From positions 558,001 through 622,000 of the forward strand of contig NZ_NPBD01000002.1 of assembly GCF_002272745.1 (NCBI RefSeq): a stretch of 64,000 nt of DNA, in the 5' to 3' direction. Positions 1 to 7,870 of this stretch are shown in pieces. The notes under the pieces are model-generated. The model was not told the DNA's origin. It saw nothing but the letters and a program-made list of their open reading frames with translations, and searched no databases. The stretch's first letter is position 1. The number at the start of each line of letters is the position of its first letter. Origin of the DNA: Terribacillus saccharophilus. GTDB lineage: Bacteria; Bacillota; Bacilli; Bacillales; Amphibacillaceae. A program made the position numbers and the translations under genes.

Positions 1-3
1 CGA

Positions 4-12
4 CATACCTTA
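4..12 (+). promoter_or_regulatory. possible sigma-K type -10 element for the YjcZ gene
   Basis: The bases CATACCTTA fit the sigma-K -10 consensus CATANNNTA exactly and lie about 70 bases before the YjcZ start codon. The matching -35 'AC' would fall outside the window, so only half of the promoter can be seen. Late mother-cell expression would suit a YjcZ-type spore protein, but a nine-base match is weak evidence. Confidence 0.35.
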
Positions 13-82
13 TACCGTAAGATAAATGTTCAGACATCCTGGCTTTTATCTGAGTCACACTTTATAAAGGAGGAATTTCACC

Positions 83-163
83 ATGGGTAGCTACGGCGGA
101 GGATTTGCTTTGATCGTTGTGCTTTTCATTCTTCTAATCATCGTAGGTGCTGCTTGGCTATAA
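83..163 (+). CDS. YjcZ family sporulation miniprotein
   Basis: A 26-residue protein, MGSYGGGF followed by one hydrophobic segment and ending GAAWL. The glycine/tyrosine-rich start followed by a single I/L/V transmembrane stretch is the hallmark of the YjcZ/SscA family of tiny spore proteins found in Bacillaceae; B. subtilis SscA takes part in spore coat assembly. A strong ribosome binding site, AAAGGAGGA, sits at 66-74, nine bases before the ATG, and an intrinsic terminator follows directly, so this is a free-standing single-gene unit. The exact role of this copy is unknown. It is too short for most gene callers, but the binding site, composition and terminator together make it convincing. 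Confidence 0.85.
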   Translation: MGSYGGGFALIVVLFILLIIVGAAWL

Positions 164-178
164 GCCGAGCGCATAAAG

Positions 179-208
179 AAAACCAGCCTTCTTAGGAGGC
201 TGGTTTTT
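179..208 (+). terminator. intrinsic terminator after the YjcZ gene
   Basis: The stem CCAGCCT (183-189) pairs with AGGCTGG (197-203) and is followed by a run of T. On the other strand the A-rich flank lets it also serve the convergent ribT gene, whose stop codon is at 212. Confidence 0.85.
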
Positions 209-211
209 ATT

Positions 212-565
212 TTAAGCTTCTGTTTCGCATTTCTCAAGGAAATTCTTTGTTTCATCCGTCGCAGTGACTTGATGCATCGGCGAATACATATTACGTAATT
301 CACAAACCATCTGCTTGCCGATGCCATTGCCTCGGTGAGATGGATCGACCGAAATATGCTGTACGATGGCCTTATCCTCATCGATCACGACGCCCAGTGC
401 TCCAAGAATATCATCTTCATCTTTCCAAAGAAACAAGTGCCAATTCGGATTGTTATTGTATTCCTGAATTGTCTGCTGCAATTTTTTTACTTCTTTTACA
501 TCTGGCATGAAAGATAAAAGTCCCATTGCGATTTTTTCCATTGACTTCTTGTATCGTATTAGCAT
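212..565 (-). CDS. ribT: RibT, GNAT-fold N-acetyltransferase of the riboflavin locus
   Basis: A 117-residue protein beginning MLIRYKKSMEKIAMGLLSFMP, which is nearly the same as the start of B. subtilis RibT. It carries the GNAT acetyl-CoA motif HRGNGIGKQM at about residues 76-85. RibT is a probable acetyltransferase encoded at the end of the ribDEAHT operon; its substrate is not established. Here no other rib gene is nearby: the gene stands alone between the YjcZ gene and the divergent ppiB, with its own promoter. Its C-terminus is slightly shorter than in B. subtilis (about 124 residues). A possible 32-residue ORF ends just 12 bases upstream of the start codon and may be co-transcribed. Confidence 0.88.
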   Translation of the reverse strand: MLIRYKKSMEKIAMGLLSFMPDVKEVKKLQQTIQEYNNNPNWHLFLWKDEDDILGALGVVIDEDKAIVQHISVDPSHRGNGIGKQMVCELRNMYSPMHQVTATDETKNFLEKCETEA

Positions 566-577
566 AATAACCCCTCA

Positions 578-676
578 TTAAGAAAATAACTTTCCGATCA
601 AAGACAGAAGGAATAAGAAGCTTGCTCCCATCATGACCCAAAAAAGTACCTTCTCTTGTTTGTCACTATCCTGCAA
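578..676 (-). CDS. possible 32-residue membrane peptide upstream of ribT
   Basis: An open frame with a TTG start at 674-676, preceded by AGGAG about ten bases upstream, encodes a charged N-terminus (QDSDKQEKV) followed by a hydrophobic segment (VMMGASFLFLLSLIGKLF). It ends in two overlapping in-frame stops (TAA, TGA) just before ribT. The charged-then-hydrophobic pattern is typical of small membrane peptides, but I do not recognise a family. It lies downstream of the ribT promoter, so it could equally be the ribT leader read by chance. Its start is forced, since a TGA lies three codons upstream in frame. Confidence 0.45.
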   Translation of the reverse strand: MQDSDKQEKVLFWVMMGASFLFLLSLIGKLFS

Positions 677-706
677 CTGTGTTCAACTCCTGCCGTACGT
701 AGTCTT

Positions 707-735
707 ATTTAAAACCTATCTACGTTTTTTGTCAA
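707..735 (-). promoter_or_regulatory. sigma-A promoter for the ribT unit
   Basis: On the minus strand a perfect -35 TTGACA (730-735) is followed after 17 bases by TTAAAT (707-712), or after 18 by TAAATA. It points toward the small peptide ORF and ribT and explains how ribT can be expressed outside a riboflavin operon. The -10 element is weak. No FMN riboswitch sequence was seen. Confidence 0.55.
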
Positions 736-865
736 CTTTACATCCTGTATTTTCTCCATAAGCTTACTGCCGGACTACAACAAAGAAATTCTATGGTAGT
801 TTCTCCTACAATTCGCACTCCATGCAAAAGGCAGAAGCAGAATCTGGCGAGAGGAAGGGTTTTTG

Positions 866-874
866 TGGTAGAAT
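866..874 (+). promoter_or_regulatory. extended -10 element for ppiB
   Basis: TGG directly followed by TAGAAT forms an extended -10 element about 43 bases before the ppiB start. No good -35 is visible, which is common with extended -10 promoters. Confidence 0.4.
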
Positions 875-916
875 CATCACGAGTACATACTCATTTTAAT
901 TTAGGAGGACAAGCAA

Positions 917-1357
917 ATGGCTAAAAAAGGTTACATCCTAATGCTGGATGGCGATAAAATTGAATTCGAACTATATCCGGAGGAAGCACCAAACACAGTA
1001 GCGAACTTCGAGAAGCTCGCGAACTCCGGTTTCTATAATGGCGTAACGTTCCACCGCGTCATCCCAGGCTTCGTGAGCCAAGGTGGCGACCCGACTGGCA
1101 CTGGTGCTGGCGGCAGCGGTACAACAATCAAATGTGAAACAGAAGGAAACCCTCATAAGCATGAAGCCGGCAGCTTGAGCATGGCGCATGCAGGTAAAGA
1201 TACAGGCTCCAGCCAGTTCTTTATCGTGCACGAGCCTCAGCCGCACTTGAACGGTGTTCATACTGTATTCGGTAAAGTAACTTCCGGATTGGAAATCGCT
1301 CGCAACATGAGAAACGGCGACACAATGGAAACTGTAGAAGTTTTCGACGAAGAATAA
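917..1357 (+). CDS. ppiB: cytoplasmic cyclophilin, peptidyl-prolyl cis-trans isomerase B
   Basis: A 146-residue single-domain cyclophilin. The motifs [19 protein letters not shown] (about residues 45-63) and [16 protein letters not shown] (about 97-112) hold the catalytic arginine and the substrate-groove Phe, Gln and His residues of this family. It speeds cis-trans isomerisation of Xaa-Pro bonds in the cytosol; no signal peptide is present. The ribosome binding site TAGGAGG at 902-908 supports the ATG at 917. It is convergent with lysA, and both share a bidirectional terminator. In B. subtilis ppiB also lies in the lysA/rib neighbourhood, so the placement is syntenic. Confidence 0.97.
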   Translation: MAKKGYILMLDGDKIEFELYPEEAPNTVANFEKLANSGFYNGVTFHRVIPGFVSQGGDPTGTGAGGSGTTIKCETEGNPHKHEAGSLSMAHAGKDTGSSQFFIVHEPQPHLNGVHTVFGKVTSGLEIARNMRNGDTMETVEVFDEE

Positions 1358-1360
1358 AAA

Positions 1361-1393
1361 AATCCTGTATGCATCATGCATACAGGATTTTTT
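1361..1393. terminator. bidirectional terminator between ppiB and lysA
   Basis: A near-perfect hairpin, AATCCTGTATGCAT against ATGCATACAGGATT, flanked by A-run on the left and T-run on the right, so it can end transcription from both ppiB (+) and lysA (-). Confidence 0.93.
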
Positions 1394-2691
1394 TATTCAT
1401 AAGAAAGGTCAAGCCTTGTTAGTTCCTCAGCTTCTTCTCTTCTGACGACAAGTCTGTCAACTCCATTTTCGACAAAGACAACAGCTGGTCTGCCAAAGCG
1501 GTTATAGTTGTTTGCCATCGCGTAACCGTAAGCGCCAGTACTGAAAACTGCGAGCAAGTCTCCAGCCTCTGCTTTTGGCAAATCGATATCCCAAATCAGC
1601 ATATCTCCTGATTCGCAACATTTACCAGCAATAGAGACTGTCTCTATTGCTTGCTCATCAGCACGGTTAGCAATTTTAGCCTCATAAACAGCTTTATAAA
1701 GAGCTGGACGAAGATTGTCCGTCATCCCGCCATCAACAGACACATATTTACGCACACCAGGAATTTCTTTAACAGAACCGATCGTATAAAGCGTAACTGC
1801 CGCATTTCCGACAATCGATCTTCCTGGCTCAATCCAGATTTCCGGCATCTCAATTGACGCTTCCTCGGCCTCTTCTTTAATTCGCGTTACCAATGCATGG
1901 ATGTAATCGGACAATGGAAGCGGTTCGTCGTTCTCTGTGTATCGGATACCAAAGCCGCCGCCTACATTAAGTACTGCAGGTGCATAACCGTAATCATTCT
2001 GCCATGCTTTGATAAGCTCGAACAGCCTGCCAACTGCCATCAGAAAGCCATCGGTTTCGAAAATCTGGGAACCTATATGACAATGCAGCCCCTTCATTCT
2101 GATCACTTTGCTATCTTTCACTTTACGAAATGCTTCCTCAGCTTGTCCATTGCTAATATCAAAGCCGAACTTCGAATCCTCGTTTCCTGTCAAAATATAA
2201 TCATGTGTATGTGCTTCGATGCCTGGCGTAACACGCAGCAAGATATCCATTTGTTTTCCTTGTTCCTTCAACACCGCTTCCAATAAGGCAATTTCATGGA
2301 AGTTATCTACAACCACACAGCCGATGTTATGCTCGACAGCCATTGAAAGTTCTTCATAGCTTTTATTATTCCCGTGCAGGTGAATTTTTTCAGTCGGAAA
2401 GTCAGCTTTCAAAGCAGTATGCAGTTCTCCGCGGGAGACCACATCCAAGCTTAGTTTTTCCTGCTTCGCTACCTGCACCATCGCAACCGAAGAAAACGCC
2501 TTACTGGCGTATGCGACTTGAGCTTTGACTCCCAATGTTTCAAATGCTTCGACAAATGCCTTTGCATTTTTCCGGATAACGCCGACATCGTAAACAAATA
2601 AAGGTGTACCATATTTTTTGGCTAATGTGACGGCATCTACTCCGCCTATTTCCAGAATGTGCTGATCATTTACTACAAAAGGGTGCTGCAT
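1393..2691 (-). CDS. lysA: diaminopimelate decarboxylase
   Basis: The last step of lysine synthesis: a PLP enzyme that removes CO2 from meso-diaminopimelate. It has 432 residues from the chosen ATG at 2691. Visible family motifs include the PLP-lysine region VAYASKAFSS, GLHCHIGSQ, GGGFGIRY, IEPGRS and CCESGD (active-site Cys from the partner subunit). A longer reading frame runs to 2754, but the start at MQHPFVVNDQHILEIGG has a good ribosome binding site (GGAGG at 2694-2701) and matches where known LysA proteins begin. It lies just downstream of spoVAF, as in B. subtilis. No lysine riboswitch was seen upstream. Confidence 0.96.
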   Translation of the reverse strand: MQHPFVVNDQHILEIGGVDAVTLAKKYGTPLFVYDVGVIRKNAKAFVEAFETLGVKAQVAYASKAFSSVAMVQVAKQEKLSLDVVSRGELHTALKADFPTEKIHLHGNNKSYEELSMAVEHNIGCVVVDNFHEIALLEAVLKEQGKQMDILLRVTPGIEAHTHDYILTGNEDSKFGFDISNGQAEEAFRKVKDSKVIRMKGLHCHIGSQIFETDGFLMAVGRLFELIKAWQNDYGYAPAVLNVGGGFGIRYTENDEPLPLSDYIHALVTRIKEEAEEASIEMPEIWIEPGRSIVGNAAVTLYTIGSVKEIPGVRKYVSVDGGMTDNLRPALYKAVYEAKIANRADEQAIETVSIAGKCCESGDMLIWDIDLPKAEAGDLLAVFSTGAYGYAMANNYNRFGRPAVVFVENGVDRLVVRREEAEELTRLDLSYE

Positions 2692-2850
2692 AAAATAACC
2701 TCCAAACAACGGTTTCATCGGATAAGGCATAAAACAAAGCCCATCTTTCCGCATAGGAAGAAGATGAGCTTTCGCTTCACACGCTACACTATCCGTACTG
2801 TCGTAAAAAATAGATAGAGTAAACGTACCATATTCTCATTTTTCTAGCAA

Positions 2851-4326
2851 CTAAGAATTCGGTGCCCTTGTCTTATCTGGAGAGTTGGTAATAGATGGAC
2901 GATACTTTGTCAACGGAACTGGTGTCCGGTAAGCAATCTCCAGAAGTGCTTTCATATTGAAAGGAATAAACGGCCACATATACGGTGTGTTAAGAGATTT
3001 CGTCCCTACAAGAATCAGAATGGCTAATGTGATGCTGATGACGAATCCCGGAACCCCGAAAATAGCTGTTGCAACGAGGAAGAAGAGTCTTGTTATTTTG
3101 TTTGACACACTAAGCTCGAAGCTCGGTGTAACAAAGGAACCAACAGCAGAAACCGCTACATAAAGAATTACTTCTGGTGTGAACAACCCTACGTTAATGG
3201 CAATCTCACCGATCAGGATAGCTGCGATAAGACCCATTGCCGTAGATAGCGGTGTAGGCGTATGGATTGCAGCTAGTCTGAGGAATTCTATACCAAGATC
3301 TGCAAGGAGGATTTGCAGGAATAATGGTATATGTCCGTCATCCTTATTGGGACCGATAAAGTCGATGCTTTGTGGCAGTAATTCAGGATGAACAGTAATC
3401 AAATACCAGAACGGCAAGAGGAACAATGATACAAAGATCCCTGTCAGGCGGACCCAGCGAATGAATGTTCCAGGAGCAGGCGATTCTCTGTATTCCTCAG
3501 CATGCTGCAAATGAGAAAAATAAGTTGCCGGTGTAATGATGACACTTGGTGACGTATCAACAATGATAAGTACGTGCCCCTCAAAAAGATGGACTGCGCC
3601 AATATCTGGTCTTTCAGTATATCTCACAAGAGGAAATGGTCTATTTCCTTGCTTTACGAGATATTCTTCCACTGATTTATCAGACATCGGAAGTCCGTCG
3701 ATTTCGATTTCCTTCAATTCTTTTTTAATCAGCTTTACTAAATTTGGGTCAGCAACGTCCTCGATATAAGCGATACAAATATCTGTTTTCGATCTTTCTC
3801 CTACCTGCATCATTTCCAGTCGAAGCCGTTCGTCCCGAATCCTTCTGCGCGTCAAAGCAGTGTTGATGATAATATTTTCCGTATACCCATCCCGAGGTCC
3901 GCGGATGACCTTCTCTGTGTCGGGCTCCTCCGGCTGTCTACCCGGATAGGACCTTGTGTCGACAACAAAAGCAAACTCACAGCCATCTATGAATACGACA
4001 ATCAATCCTGAAAGGAACTGATCGACACAATCATCGATACTTTCTGTCCGCTTCACTTGCATGTGAACCAATCGGTTTTCGATGATTTCAGAAACTTTGT
4101 TTGTGTTTCTTTCGTCATCATTGATACTCATCAATTTCGAAAGCACACGCTGCACAACCTCAGCGTCCGCAAGACCGGTGGTGTAGTAGATTTCCACTTT
4201 TTTCTTGAGAATGATCAAGGTGCGGTGACCGACGTCGAAGGAGACACCGACACCAACACGCTCCTTCATAAACTCATTTACGTCATCGACCTTAGCCGGA
4301 ATCGGTGTTATTTGTTCACTAGCCAT
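2851..4326 (-). CDS. spoVAF: SpoVAF, GerA-family spore membrane protein
   Basis: A 491-residue protein with a soluble N-terminal domain and a C-terminal block of membrane segments (about residues 290-460), as in the A subunits of GerA-type germinant receptors. SpoVAF is the non-receptor member encoded at the end of spoVA operons and associates with the inner spore membrane. The motif RSYPGRQPEEPDTEKVIRGP (about 127-146), including PEEPDTEKVIRGPRDGF-like wording, is typical of the family. Its start overlaps the end of spoVAEA by eight bases, showing translational coupling. It is the last gene of the seven-gene operon. Family data link SpoVAF to germination efficiency rather than to dipicolinate uptake itself. 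Confidence 0.95.
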   Translation of the reverse strand: MASEQITPIPAKVDDVNEFMKERVGVGVSFDVGHRTLIILKKKVEIYYTTGLADAEVVQRVLSKLMSINDDERNTNKVSEIIENRLVHMQVKRTESIDDCVDQFLSGLIVVFIDGCEFAFVVDTRSYPGRQPEEPDTEKVIRGPRDGYTENIIINTALTRRRIRDERLRLEMMQVGERSKTDICIAYIEDVADPNLVKLIKKELKEIEIDGLPMSDKSVEEYLVKQGNRPFPLVRYTERPDIGAVHLFEGHVLIIVDTSPSVIITPATYFSHLQHAEEYRESPAPGTFIRWVRLTGIFVSLFLLPFWYLITVHPELLPQSIDFIGPNKDDGHIPLFLQILLADLGIEFLRLAAIHTPTPLSTAMGLIAAILIGEIAINVGLFTPEVILYVAVSAVGSFVTPSFELSVSNKITRLFFLVATAIFGVPGFVISITLAILILVGTKSLNTPYMWPFIPFNMKALLEIAYRTPVPLTKYRPSITNSPDKTRAPNS

Positions 4327-4882
4327 TTCTGCTTCCCTCCCTTTCTAGGATGATGCGAAGCGCTTGTTCTGTAATTGGAGATCCAATTTCGATTGCATCT
4401 TTGCCATGCATCTTGCCGATATCTCCAATTGCGACTACTAAAGGGAGATCCAGCTGGTCGAGCAGATACACCGTATCGCCGTTGATACGACCTATTTCCT
4501 CTGTAATAACGCCTTCCTTATCTACACCGAATGGCTGCAGTTCCCCATCCTGGTCAATTGAGAAGCTGACGCGACTCCATTCCCGGTTTTGCGTATGAGC
4601 TGCAACCGCCAAGGCACCAATCACGTTGATTTCCGGATCATCAGCGATAGTCTGAAGCAACAGTTCACCGCTACCTACACCCGGTACCCCTCCATCATCA
4701 AGAAGGACATAAATCGGTTCTACTTCAGCAGCATGGATAGCATCAACCATAGTTTTAGTTTCAACTGTCATCGGATTATCAGCCAAATAAGATAGAGAAG
4801 TCCCGCCGATTTTCTTAGCTAAATAGTCGATTGTTCGCTTTGCATAAGCGTCTCCGTCCGTAATCAGAATTACTCTCTTCAT
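4319..4882 (-). CDS. spoVAEA: SpoVAEa, soluble spore protein of the dipicolinate channel operon
   Basis: A 187-residue soluble protein beginning MKRVILITDGDAYAKRT, with no membrane segment. It matches the SpoVAEa family (the hydrophilic product of the split spoVAE locus). Conserved pieces such as LDDGGVPGVGSGE and VVAIGDIGKMHGKD are visible. The product is soluble and not needed for the membrane channel in all species; its role is still unclear. It sits between spoVAEB and spoVAF in the operon, with an eight-base overlap with the latter. Confidence 0.92.
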   Translation of the reverse strand: MKRVILITDGDAYAKRTIDYLAKKIGGTSLSYLADNPMTVETKTMVDAIHAAEVEPIYVLLDDGGVPGVGSGELLLQTIADDPEINVIGALAVAAHTQNREWSRVSFSIDQDGELQPFGVDKEGVITEEIGRINGDTVYLLDQLDLPLVVAIGDIGKMHGKDAIEIGSPITEQALRIILEREGSRNG

Positions 4883-4889
4883 AAAGGGT

Positions 4890-5240
4890 TCAGCCCCTTG
4901 GCTTAAAGAATACAGACACTAGGAATCCGAAAAGAATAGCGGCAGCGATCCCTGCAGATGTCAGCTGGAACATTCCGAGTGCAATGCCCCAAAAACCGTG
5001 TTTATCAGCTTGTTCCATTGCACCGTGAAGCAGGGAATGTCCAAAGCTAGTGATAGGAACAGAAGCACCGGCACCCGCGAAAGAAAGCAAATTATCATAC
5101 AAGTCGAATCCATCTAGCACACAGCCCAGAACGACGAAGGTACTCATCACATGTCCAGCATCCAGTTTAGCAACATCTAAAAGCAGCTGACCGAGAACAC
5201 AAATCAATCCGCCGACTACAAATGCCCAAAAAAAGTCCAT
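4890..5240 (-). CDS. spoVAEB: SpoVAEb, membrane subunit of the spore dipicolinate channel
   Basis: A 116-residue hydrophobic protein with several membrane segments, clearly paralogous to SpoVAC (shared pattern [27 protein letters not shown] versus GAGSAVPVTGFANAV). In the family it forms, with SpoVAC, the inner-membrane path for Ca-dipicolinate entering the forespore and leaving at germination. It starts two bases after the spoVAD stop codon and is tightly coupled to its neighbours. Confidence 0.95.
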   Translation of the reverse strand: MDFFWAFVVGGLICVLGQLLLDVAKLDAGHVMSTFVVLGCVLDGFDLYDNLLSFAGAGASVPITSFGHSLLHGAMEQADKHGFWGIALGMFQLTSAGIAAAILFGFLVSVFFKPRG

Positions 5241-5242
5241 GC

Positions 5243-6253
5243 TTATCCCTCCTCCCTAACGAGTACGACACTATGCGCAATAGCTGGTATGGATTCCTTC
5301 TGTCGTAACAATGTCGGGTTCATTAAAGCACCGGTTGCGGTAACCAGTATCCGTTTGTAGGTCCCCTTCCGCATCTCATCCAAAAGATGGCTGTACGTTA
5401 CAATTGCGGAACAGGCCGTCCCGCTGCCGCCGGCAAGCATCCCTTGATCACTGTTATAAAGCAAGTTGCCGCAATCTTTATGTACGGCATCGATGTTGAT
5501 TCCATCACTGCGGAGCATATCCTTCAAGATAGGAGAACCGACACTCGACAAGTCACCAGTCACAATCAGATCATAATCAGCAGGTGTACGGCCAAAATCG
5601 CTCAAATGCCGCTTGATCGTGTCATATGCTGCCGGAACCATTGCGCTACCAAGGTCAAATGCGTTCGTTGCACCGAAATCGACTACCTTACCAATCGTCG
5701 CTCCTTCAATTCGGATTTGACTCTTTTCACGGCTTACTAGTGCACATCCAGCTCCAGTTGCTGTACTGGTTGCTGTAGCTGGTTTCTGATTACCGTATTC
5801 GGTTGGGAAACGGAATTGACGCTCTGCTGTTGCATTATGGCTGCAGACAGCCGTCAAAATGCGATCTGCCACTCCTGCATCGACCAATTGTGATGCTACA
5901 GCCAGCGTTTCCATACTAGTGGAGCAAGCTCCGAACATACCGAGATAGCTCATATCCATGTCACGTGCTGTATAATTGGCACTCACATTTTGGTTCAGAA
6001 GATCTCCAGCGATAAACATATCAATATGCTGCTGCTTCAAACCAGCTTTCTCCAACGTTATTTGTATAGCATCCTGCAAGAGCTTTCTTTCTGCCATTTC
6101 CCAGTTATCTTCACCGCAGTATAAATTATCGTAAGATTTATCGAAGGAATCTCCTAATGGACCTCTTGCTTCTTTCGGTCCTACACTTGTTCCTGATTCT
6201 TGAATATAAACCCGCTGATTCAACGTCCAAGATTGCTTACCAAGTTTGACCAT
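5243..6253 (-). CDS. spoVAD: SpoVAD, dipicolinate-binding thiolase-fold protein
   Basis: A 336-residue protein with a thiolase/ketosynthase fold. The GACSTS motif (Cys about 110) stands where thiolases have the catalytic Cys, and [18 protein letters not shown] near residues 261-278 is a typical SpoVAD block. SpoVAD binds dipicolinic acid directly and is essential for its uptake into the developing spore. It begins four bases after the spoVAC stop. The [18 protein letters not shown] stretch near the N-terminus is strongly conserved in the family. Confidence 0.97.
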   Translation of the reverse strand: MVKLGKQSWTLNQRVYIQESGTSVGPKEARGPLGDSFDKSYDNLYCGEDNWEMAERKLLQDAIQITLEKAGLKQQHIDMFIAGDLLNQNVSANYTARDMDMSYLGMFGACSTSMETLAVASQLVDAGVADRILTAVCSHNATAERQFRFPTEYGNQKPATATSTATGAGCALVSREKSQIRIEGATIGKVVDFGATNAFDLGSAMVPAAYDTIKRHLSDFGRTPADYDLIVTGDLSSVGSPILKDMLRSDGINIDAVHKDCGNLLYNSDQGMLAGGSGTACSAIVTYSHLLDEMRKGTYKRILVTATGALMNPTLLRQKESIPAIAHSVVLVREEG

Positions 6254-6257
6254 TTTT

Positions 6258-6719
6258 TCATCCCCCGATCAGCTGGCTGAATATATACCGGATGATGCCG
6301 ACAATATAGGCCGACGTAACCCCGAATACAATGACACTGCCAGCAAGTTTAAACATATTGGAACCCACACCGAGCACATAACCTTCCGACTTATATTCCA
6401 AAGCAGCGCTTGTCACTGCATTGGCGAATCCGGTTACTGGCACTGCTGAACCTGCTCCAGCAAATTGAGCGATTCGGTCATAAACACCAAGTCCTGTCAA
6501 TATCGCAGATATAAGGATTAGTGTTGTGACAGTAGGCGTTCCAGCCTCCTGCTGGGACATATCAAAGACTTGCATGTAAAACTTAGTTAGCAGCTCTCCA
6601 ATGAGACAGATGAAGCCGCCTACAAAGAAAGCTTTTAAACAATTTCTGAAGTATGGGACTTTCGGATAGTACGTTTTCGCTGTATCGTTGTAATTTTCTT
6701 TCTTGAACTTGGAATCCAT
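6258..6719 (-). CDS. spoVAC: SpoVAC, mechanosensitive membrane subunit of the dipicolinate channel
   Basis: A 153-residue membrane protein with four to five hydrophobic segments, including FVGGFICLIGELLTKFY and AGAGSAVPVTGFANAV. B. subtilis SpoVAC acts as a mechanosensitive channel for Ca-dipicolinate release at germination. The hydrophilic first 25 residues and the paralogy with SpoVAEb are as expected. It lies 15 bases after spoVAB in the operon. Confidence 0.96.
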   Translation of the reverse strand: MDSKFKKENYNDTAKTYYPKVPYFRNCLKAFFVGGFICLIGELLTKFYMQVFDMSQQEAGTPTVTTLILISAILTGLGVYDRIAQFAGAGSAVPVTGFANAVTSAALEYKSEGYVLGVGSNMFKLAGSVIVFGVTSAYIVGIIRYIFSQLIGG

Positions 6720-6734
6720 GATGTCACCTCTTAG

Positions 6735-7151
6735 TTAGTAGGAAAGTAAAAGCCATTGGAACAAAGATCCGGTGATTTTCCCCAGGACGATTGCCATAAA
6801 GAACCAGATCAGACTACCATCCAGACCAATTCGTCTAGTCAGGATAGGGAATACATTCAGCACCTCTGTCAAAGCTGCAGCAAGCATTCCGACGAATATA
6901 CCATGCAAAAGACCCCAAAGCGTGATCAGAAGAGCCGGCGCATGAAAATGAAAATAGTGAAAGGAAAGAATCGTTCCGGCGAACGCGCCGGCAGTGACAC
7001 CTGCTTCATATGAAATCAGGAAATTCTGTGTCTTGCTAAGCTGCACCAATCTCGGAATAATACCTAGTACAGTCAGAAAAGCAACAAATCCTGCTCCAGT
7101 TGCAAGCCCGGCACTGAGCCCAATCAGCAATTCAACTGTGGCGATCCACAT
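6735..7151 (-). CDS. spoVAB: SpoVAB, membrane protein of the spoVA operon
   Basis: A 138-residue protein of four hydrophobic segments, including LLIGLSAGLATGAGFVAFL and VFPILTRRIGLDGSL, typical for SpoVAB. Together with SpoVAA it is needed for dipicolinate uptake in B. subtilis; a biochemical role has not been shown. Its start lies 20 bases inside the 3' end of spoVAA, so the two are translationally coupled. Confidence 0.95.
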   Translation of the reverse strand: MWIATVELLIGLSAGLATGAGFVAFLTVLGIIPRLVQLSKTQNFLISYEAGVTAGAFAGTILSFHYFHFHAPALLITLWGLLHGIFVGMLAAALTEVLNVFPILTRRIGLDGSLIWFFMAIVLGKITGSLFQWLLLSY

Positions 7152-7755
7152 GCTGCTGTTCCAATTCGTTTTCGTGATAAGCTACATAAACATCCATATC
7201 ACGCTGATATTTGTGCATTTCTACCTCCAGAGGGCTAGGCTCTTCATTCAAACGCTTCTTGAATACATGGTTGAAAAAGAGAATCATCCCCACTCCAATG
7301 CCAATGCTGTACGGAATTTGCAGCCACAGCGGATGCACAAGCCTTTCTCCAGTCAATAGAAAGTGAATCTGCTGCTGCACCGGCTCCATCGCAACATCGA
7401 AATGAAAATTCATGATCGTCATAGCCGACCCTATGAACAAAAGCAGCCAGATGAGAATGACGAGAGGCCATACAGTGCGTTTCCTTGCATGCTGGACATG
7501 GACAATCGTTTGTTCCGCACCGATCAGCTGTAGTTCATGCTCCGGAAAGAGCTTCATCAGCTGCTGAAATACCGAAAAACAATCTAGGACAACGATATTG
7601 CTGTCTTTTTTAGTTATTCGGTATATGACGGTGTCGAGCATGCGCTCCTTATAATCTCCAGCATTCGCGATATGCGCGATATCTTTGAGCTTGATCACGG
7701 ATTCTGGAGAAGTAGTGATCTTCCGGATGAACCGGATATATACAATAGCTGGCAT
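7132..7755 (-). CDS. spoVAA: SpoVAA, first protein of the spoVA operon
   Basis: A 207-residue protein with a cytoplasmic N-terminal domain (MPAIVYIRFIRKI start) and two membrane segments near residues 115-135 and 150-175. It is the first gene of the operon, read from a sigma-G type promoter about 40 bases upstream, with an AGGAGGAG ribosome binding site at 7762-7770. The family is required for dipicolinate import during sporulation. Confidence 0.95.
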   Translation of the reverse strand: MPAIVYIRFIRKITTSPESVIKLKDIAHIANAGDYKERMLDTVIYRITKKDSNIVVLDCFSVFQQLMKLFPEHELQLIGAEQTIVHVQHARKRTVWPLVILIWLLLFIGSAMTIMNFHFDVAMEPVQQQIHFLLTGERLVHPLWLQIPYSIGIGVGMILFFNHVFKKRLNEEPSPLEVEMHKYQRDMDVYVAYHENELEQQHVDRHS

Positions 7756-7793
7756 AATACACCTCTCCTCCTATGAAGAAGGGTTTCTGTACT

Positions 7794-7822
7794 TAGTATG
7801 GGAAAAGCACAGGAAAACATGC
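7794..7822 (-). promoter_or_regulatory. sigma-G promoter of the spoVA operon
   Basis: On the minus strand GCATG (7818-7822) is followed after 17 bases by CATACTA (7794-7800). CATACTA is a full match to the sigma-G -10 consensus and GCATG is a usual -35 core. Forespore sigma-G transcription of spoVA is known in B. subtilis, so sequence and biology agree. Confidence 0.8.
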
Positions 7823-7837
7823 TGGTAATTACAGGAA

Positions 7838-7870
7838 ATAAAAAAAGCTTCTGCACAATGTGCAAAAGCT
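7838..7870 (-). terminator. terminator of the spoIIA-sigF operon
   Basis: On the minus strand AGCTTTTGCACA pairs with TGTGCAGAAGCT and is followed by seven T. The stem begins inside the sigF stop codon, so nothing separates gene end and terminator. Confidence 0.9.
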
